Positions 10,107 to 21,993 of a DNA stretch of 64,000 bases are shown one piece after another (within the stretch, counting starts at the first letter, position 1; each line of letters begins with the position of its first letter). A program made the translations under genes and the position numbers. The stretch is from Nigrospora sphaerica (lineage: Eukaryota > Ascomycota > Sordariomycetes > Amphisphaeriales > Apiosporaceae). The stretch is taken from NCBI GenBank assembly GCA_018287875.1, contig JAGVVL010000015.1, positions 930,001 through 994,000 of the forward strand, in the 5' to 3' direction. The notes beneath the pieces are model-generated. The model was not told the DNA's origin and made no database searches. It saw nothing but the letters and a program-made list of their open reading frames with translations.

Positions 10107-11353
10107 ATGCCTGTCAAGATCTATCCGTCGTCCCATGATGCGAATGCTCTCGGGGATCAGCATCAGCCAACAAAAGCGGCAAAGGACCGTCTCCTGGGCG
10201 CGCTGCCTGAGGTCGTCCCCCTAGATATTGACCTTTACCAATCTACATGGGGCCACGGCGTGGTCAACCTCGATCAGCCGGTGCTCCCTTCTACGAATGG
10301 TTTCGTGAAAACGCTGGTTCATGCATACGACCAGCGTCTCCACCTGAAACTTCGGCCTGGGGATATCTAGTTCGCCATCGTGACCCAATTCAGCCTCTAT
10401 GTCAATGCACATGGGGAGGAGCGCGCCATCTCTTCGTCGTCCATGAGGGCCAAGAGAGCATTCGGCTGGGATACAGCCCATTCTCGGTCCATGAATTCGA
10501 CTTTTCCGCGTTTGTCGCCGATGTTAGCCGGGTATTGAAGAAGATTGCCATTGACCACGAATTCCTTAATTGGTTGGTGTCAAAGTTCTCCACAACAACC
10601 GACAACGACCGAGTTGTGGCGTCAATTTTCATGATGAAAACCCGGCAAAAGTATTTCGTATGTTGCTCGATTCGTGTATCATAACTTCTGTTTTCCACCC
10701 TTCAATAGTTGGTTGGCACTAATGATTATGTAGGACTATGAATGCGGCATCATATGCGGCTTTCCTAGCGTAACGTTACTGGGCGAGAAATTTGACTATG
10801 AGGCTATCCTGGACAGAATCGATAAGCTTGGCCAGTATGGAGCCGAGCCGGAGCAGTTCGCCGTCGTACTACGCCCAGTATTACGACGCTTCATTCGGAG
10901 CTTCAATTCTGGCGCACAGCTTTTGATCTCGACGGTTCGCTTTGTGGCGTCACCCGATACGCGGGCTGGATTACGGTCTTTTGTTTCTGGTCTGAGGTAA
11001 GACCCAGTCTTCATGGCACCCCCGGGCTTACATTAATTATTACTCAGGACGGCAATTGTTTATATGCATCCTCGCACACGGTCTCTGGGAAACCGATGGT
11101 CAGACTCTTCAATGATCCGGACCAACAACGTAAACAGGCACAGCAACTCGCCCAGAGAATCGGACAGCTAGTGCTGGACGATGTTCGCTATTATGGCATA
11201 GAGGAATATAATCTGCCTCCTGCCCGGACCAAAGTCCCTGTCAGGGTAGAGCAGTCTCCCGACTTTGTCCAGGCAGAAATGTTTGCTGGCGGCATGGATG
11301 TTTGTTTGTCATGTTCTTTTTTAGCAGCACCCACAACACCAATGAACAACTAA
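10107..11353 (+). pseudogene. Decayed DUF4419-family gene
   Basis: The order of conserved blocks matches fungal DUF4419 proteins: GFVKTLVHAYDQRLHLKLRPGD, FAIVTQFSLYVNAHGEE, LFVVHEGQESIRLGYSPF, CGIICGFPSVTLLGEKFDYE, EQFAVVLRPVLRRFIRSF, YAGWITVFCFWSE and, after an intron, DGNCLY. The reading frame is broken at least three times: a TAG at 10368-10370 where the family normally has Trp after RPDD/RPGD, a frameshift near 10416-10420, and another near 10905. Two introns still look intact (10658-10733 and 10997-11047). TGG to TAG is a G-to-A change, as expected of RIP or deamination, though a single site proves nothing. The C-terminal exon stays open to 11353. DUF4419 has no firmly assigned biochemical function. 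Not expected to make full-length protein. Confidence 0.75.
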
Positions 11354-12220
11354 ATTTAGCGGCCCTGATTAGGGGCTGGTGAGTAACTGAAGGGTTGGAG
11401 TCAAAGATGGCTGCCCTGAAAGAGCAACAATACGCATGTTGGGCCCGGGTTGCGGCCTTCCCAATTGGTCTGGGCTGTTTTGACTAGGTACGCCTTACCC
11501 TCCCTCCACACTAGCACCAGGCTTAATTTTAGCCGCCGATCCGTCTGCACCCTGGCATTGGCAGCCACTGGCCCCGTCGTATTCCTATTAAGTAGCGCTC
11601 CTTTCCAGCCTTCAGCGGCCCCGCGACCGTCGATCCGCGGTCGGATCCGAGCACGAGCGATCATGGCGTCCACGACGAAGCCCTTCTCGCGCAGGCACCT
11701 CTCCATATGCCATCTTCTGCTGACGCGCTAGAAGGGGTCGTCATGCTAGAGGAATGCATGTTGGCTCACTAGCCGGCTACTTTGGCTACCCAAGGTGTGT
11801 AGGATAGTCAGTCCCCCAGGTCCCGCAGATACTACCATATTCATGTAAATAGGCCCATCTAACCTTTTCAGCCCAGTCAGTTGGCGCCGAGTTCACGTGG
11901 ACTTGGCGCATCCAACCTTGGCCTTTGTCTAGCCCTAGCCATCGGCGCCGGCTCCTACGCCTCTCCACGCCTCCCCCACCGTCCGCCTCTCCGTCCATTC
12001 ATTTGCTTGCCACTTGCAAGCCCGAGCACGTACGGACCCTGCCGACGACATGCTAGGGCGTGACGGCCCTGTCGTGCCTCCTCCATACCGCCGACTCAGG
12101 GGGAGGCGCCAAAGGACTGATGAGTCGTGCGCCCTATATGGCCTGGGAGGGTCCGCCCTCCAGTCCTGTCACCAACCCCACCACCCGTATCAACTCACGC
12201 CGTGAGCAGACGTTTGCGCC
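11354..12220. other. Intergenic; border between accessory and conserved parts, with a dispersed repeat copy
   Basis: No gene is supported. It contains the second copy of the dispersed repeat (about 11489-11554). The last 200 bases are the likely leader of the 7TM-RGS gene. Confidence 0.5.
11489..11554 (+). repeat. Dispersed repeat, copy 2
   Basis: ACGCCTTACCCT, a 10-base insert relative to copy 1, then TAGCACCAGGCTTAATTTTAG and GATCCGTCTGCACCCT match the copy at 2680-2733. Neither copy is attached to an intact transposase or reverse transcriptase. Confidence 0.55.
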
Positions 12221-14092
12221 ATGGGTCGAATTACCATCACGCCTTTGGCTTGGGCCTACATCAGCCTCCTCATCGCCTGGACGCTGATACTGGCGGGCGC
12301 CATGGTCTTCCTATTCTGCCATCGCCGCCTACCCTTCCTTGCGCAGCGTCGCCTGCCGCTCGTCTTCAGCGCCGTAATCCTGCTCCACTTGTACGGCATC
12401 GCGTGCATGCCGGGCGTGCTGCTCATACCCCTGGTGCCCTGCGACGTCCAGTATTGGATCATGAGTATCTACCTGCCCTTCGGCATGGCCCTGCTACAGG
12501 CCTCCAGCAGCCAGTTCCAAAGCGTCGCCACGCAGCAGCGCCGCTTGGCCTGCTTCGACGGCTTCGAGGAGCGCTCTCTGGAGGAGAAGTCGCCGCTGTC
12601 GTGGTGGAGGCGCATACTCCAGAGACGGAACGAGACGGACAAGTTGCTCTTTGGCATCGGCATCGGCATGGCCGTACAGCTTGCTTTGTCGGCCTTTGTC
12701 TACTTTGGCAGCGAAATGTTTCACCCCAGTTACGGTTTCTTCCACATCGACGTGCCGAGCGAAGAAGTGAGGAGGGTCCAGTGCTTCGTCGGCTGGGAAT
12801 GGTTAGTAAGCTGTAAAGTACCACGGCGGCCGGCCCTGTAAAATGCTTACCGTCTCTTGCAAGCAGGTGTCTCTCCATTGTTTGGCAGTTCTTCTGGGCC
12901 TGGATCTACGCGCCCTATAACCTGTGGAAGACGCGCAATATCCGAGACACCCACGGGTGGCGCGTCCAGACTATCGGCTGTTGCGTGGCAGGGTACGTTC
13001 ATGCTGGGTGCAATGACGGCGTAGGAGAGATGAAAAACTAACAAGGTCATGCCCAGGCTATTCCCATCGCCCCTCTGGCTCGTCGCTCTCCACGTGCCCG
13101 AGATGGCCGAGGTTAACGCGTCTTTCGTCCCACCCCAATGGTTCGCACTCTCCATCTTCCTGACGCAGATCTTCGTCATCGGCGTCCCCTGTTGGCAGGT
13201 AATCAAGACACACAACCTCCGGCACGAAACGCTCGAGGCTATTGAGAAGTGGGAAAAGAGGCTCGGCATGGGCGACGACTCGGACGCGCCCGCGTCGAGC
13301 ATCGGTGGATTCAGCAGCGCGACACTGGGCCGCACCTCGTTCGTCTCCTCGAGGGCCGCCAAGTCGACGGCGTCATCGGCGGACTCGCGAGACTCGACGT
13401 TGACCATGGATGCGCTGGAACACACGCTCCGGACGAACCCGCGACCGCTCCTCGAGTTCGCCGCGCTTCGCGACTTCTCGGGCGAGAACGTGAGCTTCCT
13501 CTCGCACGTCGGCGACTGGAAGCGAGCGTGGCGCTACTCCAACCCGGACCCGCTGTGGGCGCGCAACCACTTTATGCGCGCCGTGCGTATCTACTCGCAC
13601 TTTGTGAGTATGGAGTACTCGGAGTTCCCCGTGAATTTGTCGTCGCGCACGGCCAAGATGGTGCACGACGTTCTGGGCGACGCCGCCCACCTGCTCAATT
13701 GGCAGCAGAAGCCCAACCCGGGGTTGCCCTTCGCCTGCGGCGGCGGCGGCGGCGGCACTACTCGCGGATCCGACAAGTCGACGGCGGAATTGACCCCTGG
13801 GAATGGCGGCGACAGCCCGCTGACGGCACTCGGCAAGGCCAATCTGCACTCCGTTACCCAGATGGCCGAGCTCTCCACCGCAAACTACCCGAGCGTGTGG
13901 ATCATCCCCGACGACTTCACCCCGCGCGTCTTTGACGCCGCCGAGAAGGAGATCAAGTACCTGGTCCTGACCAACACTTGGCCCAGGTTCGTGCACGCCG
14001 GCTTGGGAAGCACCACCCAAAATCCCTCCCGCAGCGAGCCGTGGCGGTTCCCCTATACCAAGAAGCTCCTCTGCGGCGCCGGCTATGTGTAA
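12221..14092 (+). CDS. Seven-transmembrane RGS-domain protein (regulator of G-protein signalling)
   Basis: Three exons (12221-12801, 12867-12992, 13057-14092) encode 580 residues. The N-terminal half holds seven hydrophobic segments, roughly residues 10-32, 46-70, 75-95, 142-163, then WCLSIVWQFFWAWIY, TIGCCVAGLFPSPLWLVAL and FALSIFLTQIFVIGVP. A Ser-rich linker follows. The C-terminal RGS domain starts about residue 330 (PRPLLEFAALRDFSGENVSFL) and ends with FDAAEKEIKYLVLTNTWPRFV. A Gly-rich, Ser/Thr-rich insertion splits the domain before VWIIPDDFTPRVFD. RGS domains speed GTP hydrolysis by G-alpha subunits. Fungal 7TM-RGS proteins (the GprK / MoRgs7 type) combine receptor-like and attenuator parts at membranes. 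I cannot say which named subgroup this is. The start follows the only Met ahead of the first membrane segment. Confidence 0.85.
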
Positions 14093-14740
14093 AGGAGGAG
14101 GGCGGCTTCGCCGATGGGAATCCACTCATTGCTATATATGCAACACTGAAGCCCAATCTCAACAATAATAATCCTACTAATGCACAACACGCGAAAGGTG
14201 AGAAGGATGCATCGATATATACCTATTCATGCGCCTGCACCACGTATACGTCTTTCCCCCCAAAATCAAGCCCCTTATCCTCTTCTGCAGTCTTGAACAT
14301 CACTGGAAGTCGGCACTGCTTCTGCGTTCTCGCTAGCCCCCGTGCATATGCCTGGGGACGGCCCGGCTGCGTGTTTTCTCGTCTCTATACGGCTATCGTC
14401 CGCTCTAAGCCGTGCGACGACGGCCTGCATGTCGACCTGATCGGGAACGTACACGGCACGACGGCGTTGACATCCTGGCTTCCCCAGGTGCCGAGCAGCA
14501 CGACTTCGATTTCCACCTTGCGCGACCGACTCTGTCTCTGTGGGGGCTTTTCGACGCGCTTGTGGCCCTTGCTGAAGTTCCGGGTGCCCAGGGTAGGGAC
14601 CGCGTCGCGACGGCGGCCGCGCCCGCGTTTCTCCCCAAAGACGCTGTCGCCCGAGCTCACGCGAGACGCGGCCACCGAGACGGACTGGCTACCCAACTGG
14701 CTGCTTCTCACTACCGTCGGCGAGCCTCGAGACACCATTG

Positions 14741-16437
14741 TCACCGATCGGGAGCACGAAAGAGGGCCCGCGGCAAATTCGTCAGTTCTTCCGTTGCCAT
14801 CTCCCGAATCGACTCCTGTTCCCCGGTTGGAGAAAGGTCCGCAACAGGGCCGCGTCTTCCGAGCGTGCTTACTTTGTAGACTTTCCTCTCCTGCCTCTCC
14901 CTTGTTCCCCGCGTCTTCCATATCCGTATCGTCAGGACGGCCAAGCGCGGCGAAACGGTTAGTATAGGAAACTTGGTGGCTACCTCCCCCTCTCGGACCT
15001 TTCCTTCCCACTCCTGTGTTACGACAACTGCCGCCTTGTCCCCTAGGGCCCCCCTAGGGCCAAGTCGAGGACCGCCCCCAGGGCCACCCCCAGGGCCACC
15101 ACCAGATGCACCACCGCTGTCTCCGCCACTATTGCCATCATGCATAGCATTGGCCTTAGATTTTGGTGGTTGTTGCAGTACATCTCGTGGGAAATGCAGC
15201 GCAAAGTTTGTCCTTATGGGATTGCCGGTGCCCAGGTATTCTTCATCATTGGGTCTCCTTGTCCGGTCGCCCGGTAGCCTATCAAGCAAGCGAGTATTCC
15301 GAACCTCGAAGTTGAGGCTCAAAACCCGCGAAGTGAGCGTATCGAAGTTCTGTCTGGAAATCGTCGGCCCGTTTCTTCGGTCGTTCACAAGGCTCGCGAC
15401 AGTGTCCACGAGGCGTTGATAAGCGCTGTTGAGCTTCTCCAAGAAGGGCCTCTTCTGATCGTTGTATTCTCGTGCTGGCCGTCTTACTGGCCAGTTCGCC
15501 TTGAACGCAAGCCGATTGATTCGAATTGCTTCTAGTATCTTCCGGTCGTATGGTAACTGTTTTTGTAGCTTTCGATCCACTTGAAAAGGGCCTGTTGGCG
15601 TGAGTCGGCGCCCTGGTACCTCGCTGTGCACACCGTCTGAGTATGCTCGTTCTTAGGCTTGCCGGGCCGTTTCTACGAGAGCAGACTTACCAATAGCCAG
15701 CGCAAGGTCCAATGGTATAGCGTAAAGCGATCAATATAGGAAAGGCATTATCTCGGCGTCGGGGTGAGTTCCGCTTTGACGCTCGCGCGTGAATTCAGGG
15801 GCCTTGCACAGAATGGTATCCCGGACGATGTCGCTGTCCTGGACCAGCCTGTTGGCCTTTTCCGCCGCCACTTTTACACGTCGCCGCTGGAAGTTGGGAT
15901 CCTCTAGTTTCAAGATATCATCGTGTAGGCAGTAATGCAGATTTCGAAATCTGACGGCAGCCCAGTTCCGAACTATATGTGTCATGTCTTGGAACAGCTC
16001 TTTTTTGGGGCGTCGCCGCACATTGCCTTCTCTGAGCATTTCTTCGAGCGCGGCGGAAAGCCAGTCGTCCCGAGCTCGTGATTCGAAAGTTCTTTCAAAC
16101 CACTTGACTGTCTCTGTCGAGTTCACCGCTCTTTGCGCCAAGTCGGCGGCTGTTGTGGCAAGTCGGTCGTAACCTTGCATAAATCCCGGGCGGCCTGGCC
16201 TCCAGCCCATAGCTCTCGTCTTCCTTTGGAGTAATAAGTTGTTGACACCCATTGTGAGTGTGTTACTGCATTGGATGCGGCTGTTTTGGACCTCTGTATG
16301 TGACTGGGGGTTTCCACGCCCCGAACGTACACCAGCATGTCACAAGCCTCCGTTTGCCGCTGAGCCACGGGACCACGTTCCAGGTGCCGGTCGTTGAACT
16401 TGGGCCAGCCATGGTTGTGAGTCGAGGACGGAGCCAT
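14741..16437 (-). pseudogene. Uncharacterised protein gene with an in-frame TGA (possible pseudogene)
   Basis: The frame starting at 16252 gives about 173 residues rich in Arg, Asp and Leu (WFERTFESRARDDWLSAALE, HYCLHDDILKLEDPNFQRRR). It stops at a TGA at 15731-15733, yet the same frame continues in coding style (SLYAIPLDLALAI) to a donor GTAAGT. It then appears to splice (acceptor ACTCAG) into a 290-residue frame (QKQLPYDRKILEAIRINRLA, RTNFALHFPRDVLQQ, then a Gly/Ser/Pro-rich stretch) ending at 14741. An upstream exon starting at 16437 (MAPSSTHNHGWPKF) can join through GTACGT...TGCAG. A further protein-like segment in another frame (TNRFAALGRPDDTDMEDAGN, about 14965-14900) suggests a missed intron or a frameshift near 14970. 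No known domain is recognised. Either the gene is decaying or the TGA lies in an intron I could not place. Confidence 0.4.
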
Positions 16438-19400
16438 GCTCAAGCGTTTTTGGTGTGTATTGACGATGGAGTGGCGGGCGCTTGGTCGAACTGCAAGATG
16501 TACGAAAGGTGAAATCGAAGCGATGTTGACAGGAGCGGAACACGTCGGATTTGGCGCCCCGGGGTTTGCTTCAAAACTTCGGCATGGCCTAAGCGGGCTA
16601 CCTGCTGCCACAGGATAGTCAAAGGTGCGAGCGGCCACGGCGAATAGAGCCGGCAACGGCGTGCAGAGACACCTCGACGAGCCCCAGACTCTTACGAGAA
16701 CACGGCAGACTCGATGGTTCGTGTTTAGAAAGAGTCTAAAGTTCTTTGCTCCCATTTGCCGTCCTTTTGGCTGCTTTCAGAAATTCTCGCCTCAACCTTT
16801 GGAAGCCCTCGGCCCTTGGGTGCAAATTTGTAGAGGCGTAGAGTCTCGCCTGCTTTCAAGTGCTTAGCCAGTCCTCAGTGGATGATTCGTTTCCTAGTGT
16901 CTGTCAGAAAAGCCGCCCGAAGTGACCGCGTTGGTTTCAGGGCTTATGTGGCGCAGATGCCATACTTTGGCTGCATAGGGGCAGCCACCTCGATGCTTTT
17001 CTTTTGGTTTCAATACATCGGGGTGTGCGAGACGATCTCATGAAATATTTTGGGTCCAATACTCAGCGGCTGCCCATGCTGTGTTGGTCCATCAAGTTCC
17101 ATGGCCAAAGATGCCCACGGTTAGGGTCTCAGACACCCCAGACAATCCTAGTCGCCCCTTGTTGGTCCGGCAAATTGCGCCGTCATGAATTGATCGAGCA
17201 ACATTGTCGGTCCGTGTCAAAAGCATACTGACTGACTGTCCATCTTCGGCCTTGGAGAAGGCGCAAAAGGGAATGCTTTGGTGTTGATGATGATGTCCGT
17301 CGGGCGGAGCATATCGGCCAAGACTCGGCCGGCCCCATACTGGCCGTTGAAGACCACCAGTAGTTCATCCCATTTGCTTATAAGAGGAACCGGAAAATAG
17401 ACACTTAAAAAGTTTCTATTGCTCTTTAAGTCGTTGATTACATATATCGCCACGGGAGCCACTGATAATGAGGGATTGCCGTGGTCGAAATCTTCCTCGT
17501 TTTCCTTTGTTCCTGCTGTCATTTATCTCCATTCGTTGTGGGCAGGGTCAACAGGTCCAGCGTTGGGTACAGGCAGTTGCCGGTAACACTTGGTCAACGT
17601 CAGTTAACAACTACCCCAGGCAGTGTAGAGTACTTCATGTTTGAGTGCTTTTCGTTGACTTCGACCAGTGGGTTTCTCGGTGCAGCGGGTCGGCCAAAAA
17701 CTTCATTCGATTTCCTGGTAAATGGTCATTTTTCCAGGGCAAACAGTCAAGTCGGTCGACCTAAACCCCCTCTCTGGCAGGTAGGCGCAGAGAGGCTCCC
17801 ACCCAACAGCCGACGGTGTACTCTTCCCATCGGTGACCAGGTCCACTCTGATGACTACACACAGGTGACTCGTGATCCGCTAAGTATGAATGCCCAACGG
17901 ACAGAAGATAACACGTGCTTCCATCTCTCGGTCATGCGGTGCTAAACCACCAACTCCAGGGTTTGAAGCCAAGTTGGGCGTCTCGCTATTGTACCGGTCC
18001 AGCAAGGGAGAGCCCCGTTGTTGTGGCCTATGGATACTCAGCCGAGGAGACAGTGTAAGGTTTGGCATGTCGCAAGAAACGGATCCGCGGGTACAATGGC
18101 GGGAAAGAAAGAGAGTACTTAGAGAAGAATTATTCTCTCAGTTGGTCTTCCCGAGGCTCCAGTTTGGAAATTTGATAGCCAGAAAGCTCGATGGGGCATC
18201 TCTATGGCAGGTGTGGCAGGAAGAGCAGGCAAGGCAAGTGCAGCTCAGATGATCGAGGGTTGAGCCTCCCAGGGAGAAGGAACTCACCGCGCCGCACGTC
18301 CTAAGGCGACCAGCCGTGTCACATTACATCATCGCAAGACTGGATACCACGGGAAACAGCCACAGGGCTATTAAACCAGCACTGACCGTCGTACGGCAGA
18401 AAGGTTCAGCCTTGTTGGCATGTCGCTGCGTTTTTGCTTGTTGAGCACGAGTGTATTACCACGCATCTCTCCCTCTCCAGGCATCAAACAAAGCACGGAG
18501 ATACCCAATTGCCCAGACGAAATCAAGAAGGAGGTATAAACTAACAGCACAAACGATAGGTAGCAGGCAGACGTCCGACTCATACTAAGCGCTCGTTCAG
18601 GGACATCCTTCACGGCCTTTCACCGCTTCCACGCGTCAATTTGACACCTGATAGCTCCTCTATGGCACGCAGGGAAAGACAGACGACGATAAAGAATTCA
18701 AAAGATGCGACAGAGAGTCATGAAGAAACCCAGTATCGACGGACACAAGTCATGGTACACAGGACATTGTAATTGATTGTTTCCGTCCCCTCCCCGTGGC
18801 TTTTCTGCTCTTCCCAGCCCTCGTCGACGTATTCATGGGAGTCGGCCGGCAGCATACTCGGTCAGATATCACCTGCAAGTTCCCGGATTGCCCCAGTCGT
18901 CTCGCCTGGCCGCTTTTGGGAGTTGGGGGGGATATGATGGTGAGAGGTACAATCCTAGGCTGACCAGCCTGCTTTCCCAGCCAAGAGCACCAAATGGTTA
19001 GAAAATAGAAAACCGTATGGGATAACCAGCGCTCGGAGGCCAGCACATCTTCCCCGTGTTCTCTTCGGTTTCGGTGCCGGGCCTAACTGTTGCTACTAAT
19101 GTGTCCGCCGACTCCGACCCGGCAGGTCTTAGGAAGCACCTCGGGCTCATCAATCACTCCTCCGAGGCAGGCAAAAGACGTCTGATCCACTCTTTTGTAT
19201 TGCCGGAGACCGCAGAGACGAATCCAGGAGTGAACGCGACCCGTACGTGCAACCGTAAAGGCTCGGCTAGGGCGCTTTGCCGGCGCTTACGCGAGGGCTT
19301 CGACTGCTTCGCTCGTCTTCCCGACTGTACCCCCTATACGGCATGAGGGCCAGCGGTGCCTAGGGATGCGCACGTTGCAGCTCTCCGTCCGCAACCTGGC

Positions 19401-19791
19401 GAGGACAACGCCCATGACGGGTGTTTGCCGACAAATCTGCTGCGCCTTTGTTACCCACGCGCGCCGATGTTTGCAGGCACGGCGCCGGCGGCAGTGGCAG
19501 TGAGAACCTGACAGCAGGCACCAAAGCGATCGAGATCTACAGTGCTGCTCGTTCCACGTTAGATTACGTAGCTACGTGCCACGATGGGGACCGATCTGGC
19601 TCGACCGGTTGAGCTGGGCCAAATCCAGTGACTAAGCTTTTCTTCCTTTTCCATCCTCCCCAAAAGAACGGAGAGGAAGGGAATGATGCCAAGATCCAAA
19701 AACTGTTGCGACGATGTGCCGGCTGGAACTGCGCTGCGGTAAATTATTATTCTTTATGGCTCTGAAAGATTAGGCTAGGAAAATCCGGGCC
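16438..19791. other. Long intergenic stretch, one orphan frame only
   Basis: About 3.3 kb with no convincing gene apart from a weak 101-codon frame at 17217-17522, listed separately. No RNA gene, transposase or terminal repeat was recognised. Confidence 0.45.
17217..17522 (-). other. Orphan open frame of 101 codons
   Basis: The frame reads plausibly as a globular protein (VAPVAIYVINDLKSNRNFL, FPVPLISKWDELLVVFNG, GAGRVLADMLRPTDIIINT) with little low-complexity sequence, unlike neighbouring random frames. No splice-linked exon, start context or family match supports it. It could be a fragment of an old gene or chance. Confidence 0.2.
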
Positions 19792-21335
19792 TCATATTCC
19801 CTGTCTGGTGACCGCGGATGCCGCTGCCTGGCTCGCACTTCGTCTCCCTAGCTTGGCGAACAGGCCGTCCAGTTTGCTGCTCCAAGCCAGCGGCAGGCTC
19901 TTATGGATGCCGCGGATCTGGCGCTCGCCGGCCTTACCAATGATCCAGATGTGGTCGTAGTCGATCCAAAGGGCCATGAAGTGGGCGAGGATGACCATGG
20001 CGCGCGGGCGGCGCTCGATGAGGAACTCGGTGAAGTCGTTGCTCATCCAGACGGCGAAGCCGCCGAGCCGCCGGCCGATGGAGTCCTCGGGCTCGCCGCG
20101 CTCAATGGCGCGCGCAACGCTGCACGTATAGCCCAGCGCGGCCTCGTACGTGGCGCGCACGCAGGGGTCCTCGAGCTCCGTGTCCTGGCGCGCCTCGTCG
20201 GAGCCGGGCTCGGGGTGCTCGAGGAGCCAGGCGAGGGCACCGTGGTCGCTGGCGACGTGGTCGCTCGGGTCCGTCATGACGGGCGGGTTCTCGAGGAAGA
20301 GGAAGACCTTGCTCCCGTCGGCCGGGTTCACCAGGCCCAGGGCGGCCTTGAAGACGGCGCCGGCGCCCTTGCCCATCCGCAGCCACTCGAGCGGCGGCTG
20401 CCACGGGTCCATGGGAAGCGTCTGCACGAGGGCCAGCGCGTGCGTTAGAATCTTGAGGCTCGAGAAGCACAGGGCGTCGGCGTTCTTGGACGTCATGTTG
20501 ACGACCTGGCGCGCCTGCTCCCGCAGCAGCATGCTCTTGTACGTCTGCTGCAGGATGATGAGGTGGTCGCGCTCCTTGGGCGTGGCGGCCCGCGACCACA
20601 TGTTGAGGGCCGAGTGGGCGAGGATGCCGTAGAGGACCACGTCCCAGCCGTCGCGCAGCGCCATGTTGGGCACGTCGACCTCCCACAACTGCTGCAGCTT
20701 CTGGGTGGGCGTCACGTTGAAGGGGTGGCACATGGTCAGGTGGTTGTGGAGGAGACGCATCTCCCAGACCCGGCGGTCGCGTGACTCGGGGATCTCGGTG
20801 TCGATGCCCGGCTCGCCTTCGTCGGAGCCTGGCGAGGGGTGACTGCCCATGCTCTGGGGGCTTTCGGCGACCGAGGGGCTCTTGCTAGTAGCAAGGGAGC
20901 CATCGGAGGGACCGGTGAGGGCGTGCGGCTCGAGCAGCTTGGACGACGACGACGACGAGGGTGACAGCGCGGCGTGGCTAGCCGCTTTTGCCGCGGCGGC
21001 AGTGGCGGCGGCGGCTCGGGCTCGCGAGCGCGGCGCCGGCGCCGGGGACGGGGACGGATGCGGCGTCGAGCCGGTCGGCGAGGCGATCTGGAAGGGATAG
21101 AGGCAGTCGACGTTGTGGCGGGCGCAGCCGCCGCATTTCGGATGGCGCTCGTCGCATTTCACGCGGCGCTGTTTGCCTGTTGGGCGAGACCGGTCTGAGC
21201 CATGATTCTTCCCGTCTCGCGGGGAAGGAGCGGACGGCGGGGAGGCGGACGCGACTTACACCGTAGGCAGCCGGTGCGACTTTTCTTGTGGTAGAGCCGG
21301 GGACCGCGAGGTCGCTGGGGTTCGACGGCGTCCAT
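19792..21335 (-). CDS. Zn2Cys6 transcription factor
   Basis: Two exons (21335-21260, 21176-19792) encode 486 residues. The zinc cluster is split by the intron: GCLRC from exon 1 plus KQRRVKCDERHPKCGGCARH and then VDC from exon 2 give CX2CX6CX6CX2CX6C at about residues 23-50, followed by LYPF. A Pro/Ser/Ala-rich linker follows (about 55-155), then an alpha-helical regulatory region with LLHNHLTMCHPFNVTPTQ and WQPPLEWLRMGKGAG, typical of the fungal C6 regulators whose middle part is poorly conserved. The donor CGGT|GTAAGT completes the fourth residue of CLRC. It should bind DNA in the nucleus, probably at CGG-type triplets. No target can be named, and the neighbours give no cluster context. GC content at third codon positions is high. 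Confidence 0.85.
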
Positions 21336-21993
21336 GGCGACGGGCGAAGGGGCCCGGCGTTCGCTATCGCTTTCGCGTTGGTCGTTTGCGCTTGCACGTC
21401 AATAAGTCCCGCACTGCGAACAGGATGGGATGGAATGCTTGGCACGGGATCTTGGCCTTGGCAACCGGGCGCGCCACTTCGGCCGAGTGCGTGCCGTCAA
21501 GGGTTCGGTTCGGTTCGTGCAGCGCTGTCGGGTCCTTGGTAGCAATGTTGTGTTGAAACTCCCTCGCAAACCCAATGCATCATGCGCATGCATATTTCCC
21601 ATCAGTCAGCATGACCTGCAAACATGTCCCTCCTGGTCAGCCATGGATGGCTGTGCTTCGCCCACCGCCGGCCCGACAGCTCGTCTCCGGAGCCCACGGG
21701 AAATCCACCTGCACCCGTCAGGTCGGCAATATGGAATGGGCGAGCAGTCGATACACATCTGCTCGATTCGTCTAAAGCGCTCCCTTATCTTGGTGGCTAT
21801 TGGATACTGGATGCCAACCGAGTAACATTGCAACCACGCCTTCCAAATATCTACTCAACGCAGAGTGAAATTGTCGCTACGAAACGACGGGCTTCTCCAG
21901 CACACCGGCTGGATACCGTGCTTCGCAAGTTTCCCTAATTCCCCTGGTCCCCTATATGATACATTTAGTCTACCTAGTATACAGCGACGCCAC
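21336..21993. other. Intergenic between PET127 (3' end) and the Zn2Cys6 factor (5' end)
   Basis: Presumed promoter of the factor and 3' flank of PET127. No coding frame is supported. Confidence 0.5.
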
